From positions 186,001 to 250,000 of the forward strand of contig NZ_JAHXGQ010000010.1 of assembly GCF_019375475.1 (NCBI RefSeq): a stretch of 64,000 bases of DNA, written 5' to 3'. This DNA is from Saccharothrix obliqua (GTDB taxonomy: Bacteria; Actinomycetota; Actinomycetes; Mycobacteriales; Pseudonocardiaceae). Made by a program: the position numbers and the translations under genes. Shown here piece by piece: positions 48,853-57,563 of the stretch; position 1 is the first letter of the stretch, and every line of letters begins with the position of its first letter. The notes beneath the pieces were generated by a model that did no database searches, was not told where the DNA came from, and was given only the letters and a program-made list of their open reading frames with translations.

Positions 48853-50628
48853 TCAGCGCAGGAACTCCTTGGCCTTGGTGCGCACGCCGCGCGCCACCAC
48901 GGCCCACGCGTCCGGGTCGCCCTTGATCAACGCCTCGGCGGTCGACTTGGCCTGCTCGAACGTGGTGTGCGGCGGGATCGGCGGCACGTTCGGGTCGCAC
49001 CGCACGTCCAGCACGGCGGGCCGGTCGGCGGACAGGGCGGTGTCCCAGGCCGCGCCCAGCGCGTCCGGCGAGGTCACGTCGACGCCGACCAGGCCGATGG
49101 CGCGGGCGAAATCGGCGTACCCCACGTCGGGCAGCGACTGCGACTCCTCGAACTTCGGCGCGCCGCCCATCGACCGCAGTTCCCAGGTGACCTGGTTGAG
49201 GTCGTTGTTGTGCAGCACGCACACGACGCACCGGCGGTCCGACCACTCGTGGTGGTAGCGGACCAGGGTGATCAGCTCCGCGAGGCCGTTCATCTGCATC
49301 GCGCCGTCGCCGACCAGCGCCACCACCGGCCGGTCGGGGTGGGCGAACTTCGCGCCGATCGCGTACGGCACGCCCGCGCCCATGCTGGCCAGGGTGCCCG
49401 AGAGCGAGCCCCGGTTGTCCTCGCCCAGGTCGACCAAACGGGCGTACCAGTTGGCGGCCGAACCGGAGTCCGCCGTGACGATGGCGTTCGCGGGCAACCG
49501 GTCGGACAGCTCCAAGGCCACCCGCATCGGGTTCACCGGGTCGGCGGGCACCCCCGCCTGGGCGCGCAACGTCTCCCGCCACTCCACGACGTTGTCCCGC
49601 ACGGTGTCCCGCCAGCCGCGGTTCTCCTTGCGCCGCAACGACGGCAGCAGGGCGCGCAGCGTGGCCGCGGCGTCGCCGACGAGGTTCACCTCCGTCGGGT
49701 AACGCATACCGATGAACCCGCCGTCGGCGTCGACCTGCACCGCGCGTGCCGAGTCGAACTCGGGCAGGAACTGCGAGTACGGGAAGCTGGAGCCGACGAT
49801 CAGCAGGGTGTCGCAGTCGCGCATCAGCTCGTAGCTGGGTCGGGTGCCGAGCAATCCGATGGCACCGGTGCCGTAGGGCAGGTCGTCGGGCAGGACGTCC
49901 TTGCCCAGCAACGCCTTCGCCACACCCGCGCCGAGCAGTTCGGCGACCTCGCGCACCTCGGCGGCGGCGCCGCGCGCGCCCTGGCCGATGAGGATCGCGG
50001 GCTTCTCCCCCGCGTTGAGCACGTCGGCGGCGCGGTCCAGTTCGGACCGCGGTGGCACCGACGAGCGCCACACGTGGCTCGGCGGGCTGGACGGCACGTG
50101 CTTGAACGCGTGCTCCGGTGGCGTGTAGTCCAGTTCCTGCACGTCGGCCGGGATGATCAGGGCCGTGGGCGCGCGCCGCGCCTCGGCGGTGCGGATGGCG
50201 CGGTCCAGGGCGTTCGGCAGCTGCTCGGGCACCGTGACGTCCACCAGGTACTCGGAGGCGACGTCCTTGAACAACGCGTGGAGGTCCACTTCCTGCTGGT
50301 ACGAACCGCCGATCGCGGTGCGCGCGGTCTGGCCGACGATGGCGACCACGGGCACGTGGTCCAGCTTCGCGTCGTAGAGGCCGTTGAGCAGGTGGATGGC
50401 GCCCGGTCCCGACGTGGCGAGGCAGACCCCGACCCGACCGCTGAACTTCGCGTAGCCCACGGCCTGCATCGCGGACATCTCCTCGTGCCGCGACTGCACG
50501 AACTTCGGCCTGTTCCCGGCGCGGCCGAACGCGGCCACGAGACCGTTCACGCCGTCCCCGGGGTAGGCGAACACGTGCTCGACACCCCATTCCCGCAGGC
50601 GTTCCAACACGTGGTCGGCGACCAGCAT
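48853..50628 (-). CDS. ThDP-dependent pyruvate oxidase/dehydrogenase-type enzyme
   Basis: The 591-aa protein of the acetolactate synthase/PoxB family has the activating Glu in SRHEEMSAMQAVGYAK (about residues 46-61), a central FAD/nucleotide-binding-like domain (about 200-345) and the ThDP motif LVGDGAMQMNGLAEL...NNDLNQVTWE (about 440-485). Small changes in the last motif and the central domain place it near bacterial pyruvate:quinone oxidoreductase, but FAD dependence is not certain. It begins MLVADHVLERLREWGVEH. It is preceded by the M50 and DUF4383 genes in the same direction but 70-bp gaps argue for separate units. Confidence 0.85.
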   Translation of the reverse strand: MLVADHVLERLREWGVEHVFAYPGDGVNGLVAAFGRAGNRPKFVQSRHEEMSAMQAVGYAKFSGRVGVCLATSGPGAIHLLNGLYDAKLDHVPVVAIVGQTARTAIGGSYQQEVDLHALFKDVASEYLVDVTVPEQLPNALDRAIRTAEARRAPTALIIPADVQELDYTPPEHAFKHVPSSPPSHVWRSSVPPRSELDRAADVLNAGEKPAILIGQGARGAAAEVREVAELLGAGVAKALLGKDVLPDDLPYGTGAIGLLGTRPSYELMRDCDTLLIVGSSFPYSQFLPEFDSARAVQVDADGGFIGMRYPTEVNLVGDAAATLRALLPSLRRKENRGWRDTVRDNVVEWRETLRAQAGVPADPVNPMRVALELSDRLPANAIVTADSGSAANWYARLVDLGEDNRGSLSGTLASMGAGVPYAIGAKFAHPDRPVVALVGDGAMQMNGLAELITLVRYHHEWSDRRCVVCVLHNNDLNQVTWELRSMGGAPKFEESQSLPDVGYADFARAIGLVGVDVTSPDALGAAWDTALSADRPAVLDVRCDPNVPPIPPHTTFEQAKSTAEALIKGDPDAWAVVARGVRTKAKEFLR

Positions 50629-50700
50629 GGCACCTCCTCAGGTTCGGTGTCCCATCCGCGCGGGGGTACCCGAGGGCCTGCGGGCCTAACGGCGGTACGC

Positions 50701-51357
50701 CTATCGGGGCAGCAGCAGACCGCCCCCGAGCAGGAGCGCGCCGATCGTGACGGCGGCGAACACCAGCACCCAGGCGAAGCCCGGGACGTGCGTGATGCGT
50801 GCGAGCTGGTCGGCGTCGGAGTTCGGCGCGCGGCCCCGCACGCGGCGGCTCTGGAGTTCGCCGACCGGGCGCACGCCGCCCAGGAGCAGGAACCACGCCA
50901 CGAACAACGCGAACGCGGACTGCCACTCGGCGGTCGCGTACCACGACACGGCGAACACGATGCCGCCGGTCACCAGCACCGACAGCACGCCGAACAGGTT
51001 GCGGATCATCAGCAGCAGCAGGGCGAGCAGGCCGACCGTCGCCCACAGCAGCGGTCGCACGTGGCCCGCCGTCACCAGTGCCGCCGCGCCCAGGCCCAGG
51101 AGTGACGGCGTGATGTACCCGGCGAGGTACATGAGCACGACGGCGATGCCCGTCGGCTTGCCCCGGGAGACGGTGACGCCGGAGGTGTCGGCGTTGAGCT
51201 TGACGCCCTCCAGCTTGCGGCCGGTGAGCAGCGCGACCAGGGCGTGCCCGCCCTCGTGCGCGATGGTGACGGTGTTGCGGGTGTACCGCCAGATGCCCGG
51301 GCTGGCCACCAGGACCAGGGCGAGCACGGCGGGTGCCCACTGCGCGAGTGTCGACAT
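50701..51357 (-). CDS. M50-family site-2-protease-like membrane protein
   Basis: The 218-aa multi-pass membrane protein has the zinc motif HEGGH in NTVTIAHEGGHALVALLTGRKLEGV (about residues 29-53) and a conserved GLSVLVTGG-type third helix. It fits the M50B peptidase-like group of Actinobacteria. Intramembrane cleavage of regulators is the family role; the substrate is unknown. The third metal ligand Asp is not obvious. ATG 51357 was chosen; GTG 51360 is directly adjacent. Confidence 0.8.
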   Translation of the reverse strand: MSTLAQWAPAVLALVLVASPGIWRYTRNTVTIAHEGGHALVALLTGRKLEGVKLNADTSGVTVSRGKPTGIAVVLMYLAGYITPSLLGLGAAALVTAGHVRPLLWATVGLLALLLLMIRNLFGVLSVLVTGGIVFAVSWYATAEWQSAFALFVAWFLLLGGVRPVGELQSRRVRGRAPNSDADQLARITHVPGFAWVLVFAAVTIGALLLGGGLLLPR

Positions 51358-51374
51358 CACCCGTCAGCATGACA

Positions 51375-51414
51375 GACCGGCCCCGGCCCTCACGCTGGAG
51401 AGCCGGGGCCGGTC
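51375..51414 (-). terminator. Terminator between DUF4383 and M50 genes
   Basis: GACCGGCCCCGGC pairs perfectly with GCCGGGGCCGGTC (13 bp, 14-nt loop) directly after the DUF4383 stop on the minus strand. It separates that gene from the M50 promoter. Confidence 0.8.
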
Positions 51415-51423
51415 GGTGTTCGG

Positions 51424-52071
51424 TCAGCGGGAGTGCCGCGCCCGGTGCTGCTCGGTGACGGCCGGGTCGACGTGGTGGGCCGGGCGGGGCGAGACCGTGG
51501 GGTCGACGGCCTCGATCCGCTGGTCGTGCGGCCCGACCTCCTCCCGGTCGCGCTGGGCGGGCATCCGCGGGTCCCGGATGCTCTCGTCGCGCCCGGACAC
51601 GGGCTCCGCGGCCGGCTCCTCGGTCACGATCCGCCGCCGCGCCGGCAGCACCGCGATCAGCAGGCCCACCGCGGCCAGGCCGAGGTGCAGCCAGTTGTCG
51701 TTGGTGTTGAGGGCCAGCGGGTTGCCGAGCCCGTTCACCGGGTTGCTGGAGACGACGCCGACCAGCATCAGGCCCCACACCAGCACCAGGCCGTAGGCGA
51801 TGAACACGATCCAGCCGTAGGTCCGGGCGAGGGCCGAGTTGGTCGCCATCAGCAGGCCGAGCACGCCGAACGCCAGGTGGATCACGTTGTGCAGGGGGTT
51901 GATGGAGAAGCCGAGCAACGTCGAGTGGTGCTCGCCCGCGAAATCACCGAACCCCGTCCGCACGAAGCCGGCGATGCCGACGACGAGGAAGGCCACGCCG
52001 AGCAGTCCGGCCAGCACTTGGGCGGGCTGTAGCCCGGCGACCTTGACGCGACCGATGGTCGAGTGGGTCAT
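51424..52071 (-). CDS. DUF4383 integral membrane protein
   Basis: The 215-aa protein has four predicted helices: LAGLLGVAFLVVGIAGF, VIHLAFGVLGLLMA, YGWIVFIAYGLVLVWGLMLVG and WLHLGLAAVGLLIAVLP. The DUF4383 hallmark is LLGFSINPLHNVIHLAFGVLG (about residues 49-69). The cytoplasmic tail (about 145-215) is long, charged and rich in Arg/Asp/Glu, unlike most family members. Function unknown. ATG 52071 follows GGGAGGGCG. It borders a gene-free 1.2-kb G-rich region. Confidence 0.85.
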   Translation of the reverse strand: MTHSTIGRVKVAGLQPAQVLAGLLGVAFLVVGIAGFVRTGFGDFAGEHHSTLLGFSINPLHNVIHLAFGVLGLLMATNSALARTYGWIVFIAYGLVLVWGLMLVGVVSSNPVNGLGNPLALNTNDNWLHLGLAAVGLLIAVLPARRRIVTEEPAAEPVSGRDESIRDPRMPAQRDREEVGPHDQRIEAVDPTVSPRPAHHVDPAVTEQHRARHSR

Positions 52072-52094
52072 CACGCCCTCCCATGAGGACACGA

Positions 52095-53095
52095 GAGCCC
52101 GCCTACCGGGCTCCGCATGGCCTTCGGCTACCCGACCCCCGGAAGGGGCAAACCAGCCGGGGACCGTGCCCGGGTGGGGTGCTGGATGGCTGGGTTTGGT
52201 GGGGGTGGGGCGTTGTTCGAGGGAGTGGGCGGGGTGGGCGCGGGCGGCAGCGGGGCACAGCGCGAGAAGGCCGCAACGGGCGCGACGGCGACGGGGGCGG
52301 CAACGCGGGCGACGGGGGCGGGGGGCGACGGCGACGGGGGCGGGGGCGGGGGCGACGGCGACGGGACGGGGGCGGCAACGGGCACAGCGCGAAAGGGCCG
52401 CAACAGGAGCGGGAATCACCGCTGACCGGAAGGGGCGGAAGGTCGAGACCGCCGGGGCCTGGCGGTGGGCGCGGGAGCGGCAACCACCGCCGGCCGGTGG
52501 TGGGGACGGGAGCGGCGAGGGCGGGTCGGGCGGCGGGGAGCGGCAAGGCCGGGTGGCGGGGCGCGGGGTCTGGAGCGGGCGGTGGGGTGGCGGGGCCGAG
52601 GGCGATCGGCGGAGTTGGCGCGGGTGGGGGTCTGTGGCGGGGTGGGTCTGTGGCGGGGTGGGTCTGTGGCGGGGTGGGGTTTGTGAGAGTCGGCAGGGCG
52701 GGTGAGGGGTGGGAACGGGCGCACGGGCCCGTTCCCGGTCGGACAGGAGTCACCACCCCGCCGTGCCGGGGTTCGTCCCGGCCAACCCCATGAAGGCCGG
52801 GGCGTCGCGGCGCACGGAAAGCGCGGGTCACCGCGACAATTGGCGCGACAGGATTTCGCGTAACACGCGGGGCGCGCCCGGGTCGCGGGCGCCGCACCTC
52901 TACCTGTGCGCGGGTCCGAACGCGGGAGGTCGGGTGGCCGCCCGGGTCCGCGCGTACTCGTCGCCCACAGCTCGCCCCCTTCCCGTCGTCACCACGAAAT
53001 CATCCCGCCCCCAACCCCACCCGTCAAAGCAATTACCGCCCCGGCACTCGCCAGACCAGCGAGTACCGCCGCAGCACGTGCCGCCGCATCGGCGG
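52095..53095. repeat. Gene-free G-rich low-complexity stretch
   Basis: Nothing codes convincingly between 52072 and about 53100. It opens with a GAGCCCG/CGGGCTC hairpin (52095-52113). Then comes a GGGGGC/GACGG-rich tract (52250-52400) that includes GGGCACAGCGCGA-GGCCGCAAC twice (about 52254 and 52380). A 17-bp unit GGTCTGTGGCGGGGTGG occurs three times (52626-52676). The frames over it give Gly/Arg-only peptides. The plus strand is strongly G-biased, able to form G-quadruplex-like structure. Confidence 0.6.
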
Positions 53096-53099
53096 AGCG

Positions 53100-53345
53100 G
53101 GGACCGGTGAGTGCGGACGCGGCACCACGTTGGCATGGACGCCAGGCTCACCGCCCAGTCCCACGGCGACTTCGCCAACCCCGGCACTCCGCCCGGCGCG
53201 ACCAAGTCCCCCATCCGTGAATCCGCCTTCACGGGCGTCACCCCGGGCTCGGAACCCACGTCCAGCGGCCACGTCCACCAGTTGCGACACGTGACTTGGA
53301 ATGCGGCGCTACCGTATCCACGAAGCACTTCACATGGGGGCAACA
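53100..53345. other. Unassigned block before the serine hydrolase gene
   Basis: This 245-bp stretch is less G-skewed than its left neighbour and has open frames on both strands (minus: KADSRMGDLVAPGGVPGLAK; plus: GDFANPGTPPGATKSP). Neither has a good start or known domain. I have an unverified impression of similar fragments elsewhere in actinomycete genomes. It also must hold the promoter of the gene at 53346. Confidence 0.3.
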
Positions 53346-54731
53346 ATGCTGAAACGCTGTTTCACGGCGCTGTCGGCCGCGGTCCTGCTGGCGTCGGGCA
53401 CGATCCCGGCGGCAGCCGCACCGGACGCCGGCAGCCACCGGCTCGCCGAGGCGCTGCGCCGGGCGATCGACGCGCAGGACTTCCGGGACGTCATCGACCT
53501 CACCCCGCCCGACCTGGCACTGGCCGCCCGCCGCGGCGCGCCGGAGAAGTACGACGACGCCGGACCGGCGCCGCTCGTCGCGGCGACCCCGCGACCGCTG
53601 CACCAGACGCCGAACATGGACGCGGCGATCATCGAACTCGACGCCGCCGGCCGGCCGCGGGCCATGGCCGACGTGCTGCTCAGCCCGCAGTACCCGAACG
53701 GCGTCGTGGTGCCGCTGAACAACCGCGCGAACCTGTCCACCGACCAGATCCGCTACCGCTGGTGGGACGACGACGAGTGGGACCGCAACGGCGGTCGCGG
53801 CACGCGGGACGTCCTGGCCGGCCGGGAGAACGCGCCGATCGACTTCTCGTCGCCGTACCCGGCGTCGGTGCTCAAGCTGATGGTGGGCTTCGGCGTGCTG
53901 CGCCTGGCCGACCGCGGTCGCGTGGACCTCGACGCCGAATACTCCTACGAGCCGGTCACGCAGAACCCGGTGTGCGGCGGCCCGTCGAAGAAGACCGTCC
54001 GGCAGCACTTCGACGAGATGATCACCAAGTCGCAGAACGAGTCGACGTGCGCGTTGATCAAGCTGGTCCACGACCTCAACGCGTGGGACGAGACCAACCA
54101 GGCGTTCGTGGACCTCGGCATGCCGACGCTGATGGTCACCGGCACCAACCCGGGCAACGGCGGCCGGTGGATCGGCTCCAACATGAGCAGCATCGACACC
54201 GCGAAGCTGCTGCTCCTGGTGAACGGCGGGTTCGGCGCGCTCTGGACGACCGACGCGGGCAAGCGCGTCACCCGTGACGAGCTGTCGCCGTCGGCGCGGC
54301 AGGTGTTCCTCAAGGCGCTCAACGAGCAGGGCCACAACGAGATGCTGTCCACCACCAACTGGTGCGGGCGCGACTACCCCGGTCCGGGCCTGCCGCAGCG
54401 CATCACGGACCGGTGGACGAAGGCCGACGGCACGGTGACCGCGGGCAGCGCGGTGTACGACCGCGACGTGCGCCCGTGCAACGCCGACGCCACCGTGACG
54501 TTCGCGCACAAGACCGGCTGGGTAGACACCACGGGCAGCGACGCGGGCATCGTCAAGCCGGTGCGCGGCAAGAGCGGTCGCAGCTACATCGTCGTGGTGT
54601 TCTGCAACCTGGGCACGGACTACGTGGACCACAACCGGCCGGCCGACCCGCCGGGGGTGTTCCCCGTGCTCTACACGCAGAAGTACGCGAAGCTCGGCCA
54701 GGCGATCGACCGGATCATGAACCGGCTCTGA
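53346..54731 (+). CDS. Secreted penicillin-binding-type serine hydrolase
   Basis: The 461-aa precursor has a signal peptide (MLKRCFTALSAAVLLASGTIPAAAA). The three active-site motifs of class A beta-lactamase/DD-peptidase enzymes are present: SxxK in SPYPASVLKLMVGF (about residues 175-188), SxN in ITKSQNESTCALIK (about 225-238) and KTG in TFAHKTGWVD (about 385-394). The long N-terminal region (about 30-150) is not typical of a beta-lactamase, suggesting a cell-wall DD-carboxypeptidase or a larger serine hydrolase. Two Cys near NPVCGG and NWCGRD may form disulfides. ATG 53346 starts MLKRCF. Confidence 0.85.
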   Translation: MLKRCFTALSAAVLLASGTIPAAAAPDAGSHRLAEALRRAIDAQDFRDVIDLTPPDLALAARRGAPEKYDDAGPAPLVAATPRPLHQTPNMDAAIIELDAAGRPRAMADVLLSPQYPNGVVVPLNNRANLSTDQIRYRWWDDDEWDRNGGRGTRDVLAGRENAPIDFSSPYPASVLKLMVGFGVLRLADRGRVDLDAEYSYEPVTQNPVCGGPSKKTVRQHFDEMITKSQNESTCALIKLVHDLNAWDETNQAFVDLGMPTLMVTGTNPGNGGRWIGSNMSSIDTAKLLLLVNGGFGALWTTDAGKRVTRDELSPSARQVFLKALNEQGHNEMLSTTNWCGRDYPGPGLPQRITDRWTKADGTVTAGSAVYDRDVRPCNADATVTFAHKTGWVDTTGSDAGIVKPVRGKSGRSYIVVVFCNLGTDYVDHNRPADPPGVFPVLYTQKYAKLGQAIDRIMNRL

Positions 54732-54738
54732 CGCGCGG

Positions 54739-54769
54739 TTGACCTCCAGTTAGGTCGAGTTCCTAGGTT
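54739..54769 (+). promoter_or_regulatory. MerR-type promoter of the quinone oxidoreductase
   Basis: TTGACC and TAGGTT are 19 bp apart, the over-long spacing used by MerR-family activators. The spacer carries an imperfect dyad GACCTCCAGTT/AGGTCGAGTTC. It lies 33 bp before the gene. A SoxR/MerR-like regulator elsewhere is predicted. Confidence 0.6.
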
Positions 54770-54801
54770 GGGGCGGCAACCGAGGAACTGGGGGAAACGC
54801 G

Positions 54802-55770
54802 ATGCGCGCCATTCGACAGCACGAGTTCGGCCCGGCCGAGAACCTGCTCGTGGAGGAGGTGCCGGACCCGGAACCGGGCACCGGTCAGGTGCTGGTGGAG
54901 GTCGCGGCGGCGGGGGTGCACCTGCTGGACACGACGCTCCGCAAGGGCGAGCGGGGCGGTCCGTTCCCGCCGCCGGACCTGCCGATGACGCCGGGCCGCG
55001 AGGTCGCGGGCGTGGTCCGGCGGCTCGGGCCGGACGTCGACGGCGCGTGGCTGGGCAAGCGGGTCGTCGCGCACCTGGGCGCGGCGCACGGCGGGTACGC
55101 CGAACTGGCCGCCGTGCCCGCGACCTCGCTGCACGCCCTGCCCGACCACGTGTCCGCCGAGGCCGCCGTGGCGATGATCGGCACCGGGCGCACCGCGTTC
55201 GGCGTGCTGCGGATCGCTCAGCTCACGCCGGAGGACGTGGTGCTGGTGCCCGCCGCGGCGGGTGGGCTGGGCGCGTTGTTCGTGCAGGAGGCGAAGGCCG
55301 TCGGCGCCCGCGTCGTGGCCGCCGCGAGCACGGCCAAGCTGGACCTGCTGCACGACCTCGGCGCGGACGTGGTGGTCGACTACACCCGCGACGGGTGGGC
55401 CGACGAGGTCCGCGCCGAGGTCGGCGAGGTGTCGGTGGTGCTGGACGGCGTCGGCGGCGCGGTCGGCAGGCAGGCGCTCGAACTGCTCGGCGTGGCCGGG
55501 CGGATCGTCATGTTCGGCTGGTCGGCGGGCGAGCCGACGCGCATCGAGACCATGGACCTGTACCGCAACGGGCTGACCGCGACCGTCGCGCTGGGTCCGC
55601 GCCTCCTCAAGACGATGAGCCTGCGTGAGCTGGAGACGCTGGCGCTGGACGCGCTCGCCACCGGTCGGCTCACGCCACGCGTCACGGCGTTCCCGCTAGC
55701 GGACGCCGCCAAGGCGCACATCGCGCTGGAAACCCGCGCCACCACGGGCAAGGTGGTGCTCACGCCGTGA
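54802..55770 (+). CDS. Zinc-free quinone oxidoreductase (MDR family)
   Basis: The 322-aa medium-chain reductase has the GroES-like N-domain (VPDPEPGTGQVLVEVAAAGVH, DLPMTPGREVAGVVRRLGPDV) and a Rossmann C-domain with PAAAGGLGALFVQEAKAVGARVVAAAST for NADPH. The catalytic-zinc Cys/His residues of alcohol dehydrogenases are missing, which fits the quinone oxidoreductase branch. It probably reduces quinones or enones, often as a redox-stress detoxifier. A MerR-type promoter precedes it. Confidence 0.9.
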   Translation: MRAIRQHEFGPAENLLVEEVPDPEPGTGQVLVEVAAAGVHLLDTTLRKGERGGPFPPPDLPMTPGREVAGVVRRLGPDVDGAWLGKRVVAHLGAAHGGYAELAAVPATSLHALPDHVSAEAAVAMIGTGRTAFGVLRIAQLTPEDVVLVPAAAGGLGALFVQEAKAVGARVVAAASTAKLDLLHDLGADVVVDYTRDGWADEVRAEVGEVSVVLDGVGGAVGRQALELLGVAGRIVMFGWSAGEPTRIETMDLYRNGLTATVALGPRLLKTMSLRELETLALDALATGRLTPRVTAFPLADAAKAHIALETRATTGKVVLTP

Positions 55771-55787
55771 CCGAGCAGTCCTAAGTG

Positions 55788-55820
55788 GTCGGTCGCCGTC
55801 CGACAGGGTCGGCGACCGAC
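55788..55820. terminator. Hairpin between convergent oxidoreductase and TetR genes
   Basis: GTCGGTCGCC pairs with GGCGACCGAC (10 bp) around a 13-nt loop, between stops at 55770 and 55834. Confidence 0.65.
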
Positions 55821-55833
55821 GTGGAATAACCCG

Positions 55834-56475
55834 CTAACCGCCGTACACGGCGCGCAGCCACACGTACGTCAACGTGTCCACCAGCTCCCGGTCCTTCTTC
55901 GCCGACCGGCGCACCACGGAGCGACCCAGGAACGCCTGCTCGTTCATGGCCACCAGGACCGCCGCGAGGGACCGCGCGTCCGGCCCGTCGACCGCCGCGC
56001 CCGCCGCCCGCTCCAGCGTGATCTGCTCGGCAGTGGCGTCCACGAACCGCCGTGCCACGCCCGCCCAGAAATCACGCATCAGCGGGTCGGTGTCGCGGGC
56101 GCGCACCGAAGCGCGCAGCACCGGGCCGTGCGCGCGCCACAACGCCAGCGTCGCGCCCAGCGCCCGCCGGACGGCGGCCTCCGGCGGTTCGCTGCCGCGC
56201 CGCAGCCAGGACGACGCCGATTCGTACAGGGCGTCCAGCACCTGCGCGGACAGCGCGTGCAGCACGGCCTCGCGGGACGAGAAGTGGAAGTAGAACGTGG
56301 ACCGCGAGATGCCCGCGCCGGCGGCCAACTCGTCCACCGCGATGTCCTCCAGCGAACGGGTCTGCAACAGCCGTTCGGCGGTGTCCAGGATGGCTTGCGA
56401 GGTCACGTCGCCTTTGCTGGGCCGACGTCGGGAACCTAGGGACCCGGCCGGTGACCGTGGGGGCATGGCGCACAT
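55834..56475 (-). CDS. TetR-family regulator (EthR-like)
   Basis: The 213-aa repressor has an N-terminal HTH: SQAILDTAERLLQTRSLEDIAVDELAAGAGISRSTFYFHFSSREAVLHA (about residues 26-74). The C-terminal ligand domain is EthR-like (LRASVRARDTDPLMRDFWAGVARRFVD). The ligand is unknown. ATG 56475 or ATG 56466 could start it. It is divergent from the PHP gene over about 100 bp, a likely operator position, and converges on the oxidoreductase. Confidence 0.88.
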   Translation of the reverse strand: MCAMPPRSPAGSLGSRRRPSKGDVTSQAILDTAERLLQTRSLEDIAVDELAAGAGISRSTFYFHFSSREAVLHALSAQVLDALYESASSWLRRGSEPPEAAVRRALGATLALWRAHGPVLRASVRARDTDPLMRDFWAGVARRFVDATAEQITLERAAGAAVDGPDARSLAAVLVAMNEQAFLGRSVVRRSAKKDRELVDTLTYVWLRAVYGG

Positions 56476-56570
56476 GCTGGCCGCACCTCCCCGGCGACCG
56501 CAAGCCTTCCCGGCGAACCGGTGCGGCCGGGTCCGGAGTGGACCGGCGCCGCCGGCCGGGGTACACAGGG

Positions 56571-57563
56571 GTGGTGGACCCCCTCTGGGCGCTGCGGCAG
56601 GTCGCGTTCCAGCTCGAACGGGCGGGCGAGCCGACGTACCGGGTGCGTGCCTTCCGCCGGGCCGCCGACGTGGTGGCCGCGTTGTCGCCGGACGAGCTGG
56701 CGCAACGCGTCGAGCGCGGCACGCTGACCGAGCTGAACGGCATCGGGCGGGCGACGGCGGGCGTGGTCGCGGACGCCGTGCACGGCCGGGAACCCGCCTA
56801 CCTGGCGAAGATCCGGCCCCCGGTGGTCGGCGGCCAGGCCATGCGCGCGCGGCTGAAAGGCGACTGCCACACGCATTCCGACTGGTCCGACGGCGGCAGC
56901 CCGATCCGGGAGATGGCGGAGGCGGCCCGCGACCTCGGGCACGAGTGGGTGGCGCTGACCGACCACTCGCCGCGGCTCACCGTCGCCAACGGCCTGTCCG
57001 CCGAGCGGTTGCGCCGCCAGCTGGAGGTGGTGGCCGAGCTGAACACCGAGCTGGCGCCCTTCCTGGTGCTGACCGGGATCGAGGTGGACATCCTCGCGGA
57101 CGGCTCGCTGGACCAGGACCCGGAGCTGCTGGGGCGGCTCGACGTCGTGGTGGCGAGCGCGCACTCGAAGCTGCGGATGCCGTCCCGGGAGATGACCGCG
57201 CGGCTGTCGGCCGCCGCGGCGAACCCGCACGTGGACGTGCTGGGGCACTGCACCGGTCGGCTGGTGACCGGGAGGGGCAGGCCGGAGTCCGAGTTCGACG
57301 CCGAGGCCGTGTTCACCGCGTGCCGGGACCACGGCACCGCCGTGGAGATCAACTCGCGGCCCGACCGGCTCGACCCGCCACGCCGGCTGCTGCGGCTGGC
57401 GGTGGAGCTGGGGTGCGAGTTCGCGATCGACAGCGACGCGCACGCGCCCGGCCAGCTCGACTGGCTGTCCTACGGCTGCGAACGGGCCGAGGAGTGCGGC
57501 GTGCCGCCGGAGCGCGTGGTCAACGCGCGTGGCGCGGCGGAACTGCTCAACGGCCGGCGGTAG
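56571..57563 (+). CDS. PHP-domain phosphoesterase with PolX-like N-terminus
   Basis: The 330-aa protein has an N-terminal helical segment resembling the 8-kDa/HhH part of polymerase X (YRVRAFRRAADVVAALSPDEL, GIGRATAGVVADAVHG; residues 15-75). A PHP phosphoesterase domain follows with metal ligands GDCHTHSDWSDGG, ALTDHSPRL, VASAHSKLRM, LGHCTGR and IDSDAHAPGQ (about 95-300). It lacks a DNA-polymerase palm, so is not PolX itself. It may be a 3' phosphatase or nuclease in DNA repair. GTG 56571 or 56574 is possible. The last 17 bp overlap the convergent radical SAM gene. Confidence 0.85.
   Translation: MVDPLWALRQVAFQLERAGEPTYRVRAFRRAADVVAALSPDELAQRVERGTLTELNGIGRATAGVVADAVHGREPAYLAKIRPPVVGGQAMRARLKGDCHTHSDWSDGGSPIREMAEAARDLGHEWVALTDHSPRLTVANGLSAERLRRQLEVVAELNTELAPFLVLTGIEVDILADGSLDQDPELLGRLDVVVASAHSKLRMPSREMTARLSAAAANPHVDVLGHCTGRLVTGRGRPESEFDAEAVFTACRDHGTAVEINSRPDRLDPPRRLLRLAVELGCEFAIDSDAHAPGQLDWLSYGCERAEECGVPPERVVNARGAAELLNGRR

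Noticed and set aside
48514..51105. Plus-strand 863-codon open frame opposite the ThDP enzyme
   Set aside because: Antisense shadow of a clear enzyme with intact ThDP motif; peptide is His/Arg/Val-rich with no domain.
52083..52793. 236-codon Gly/Arg-rich frame in the G-rich stretch
   Set aside because: The peptide only reflects G-rich DNA; neighbouring frames are equally open.
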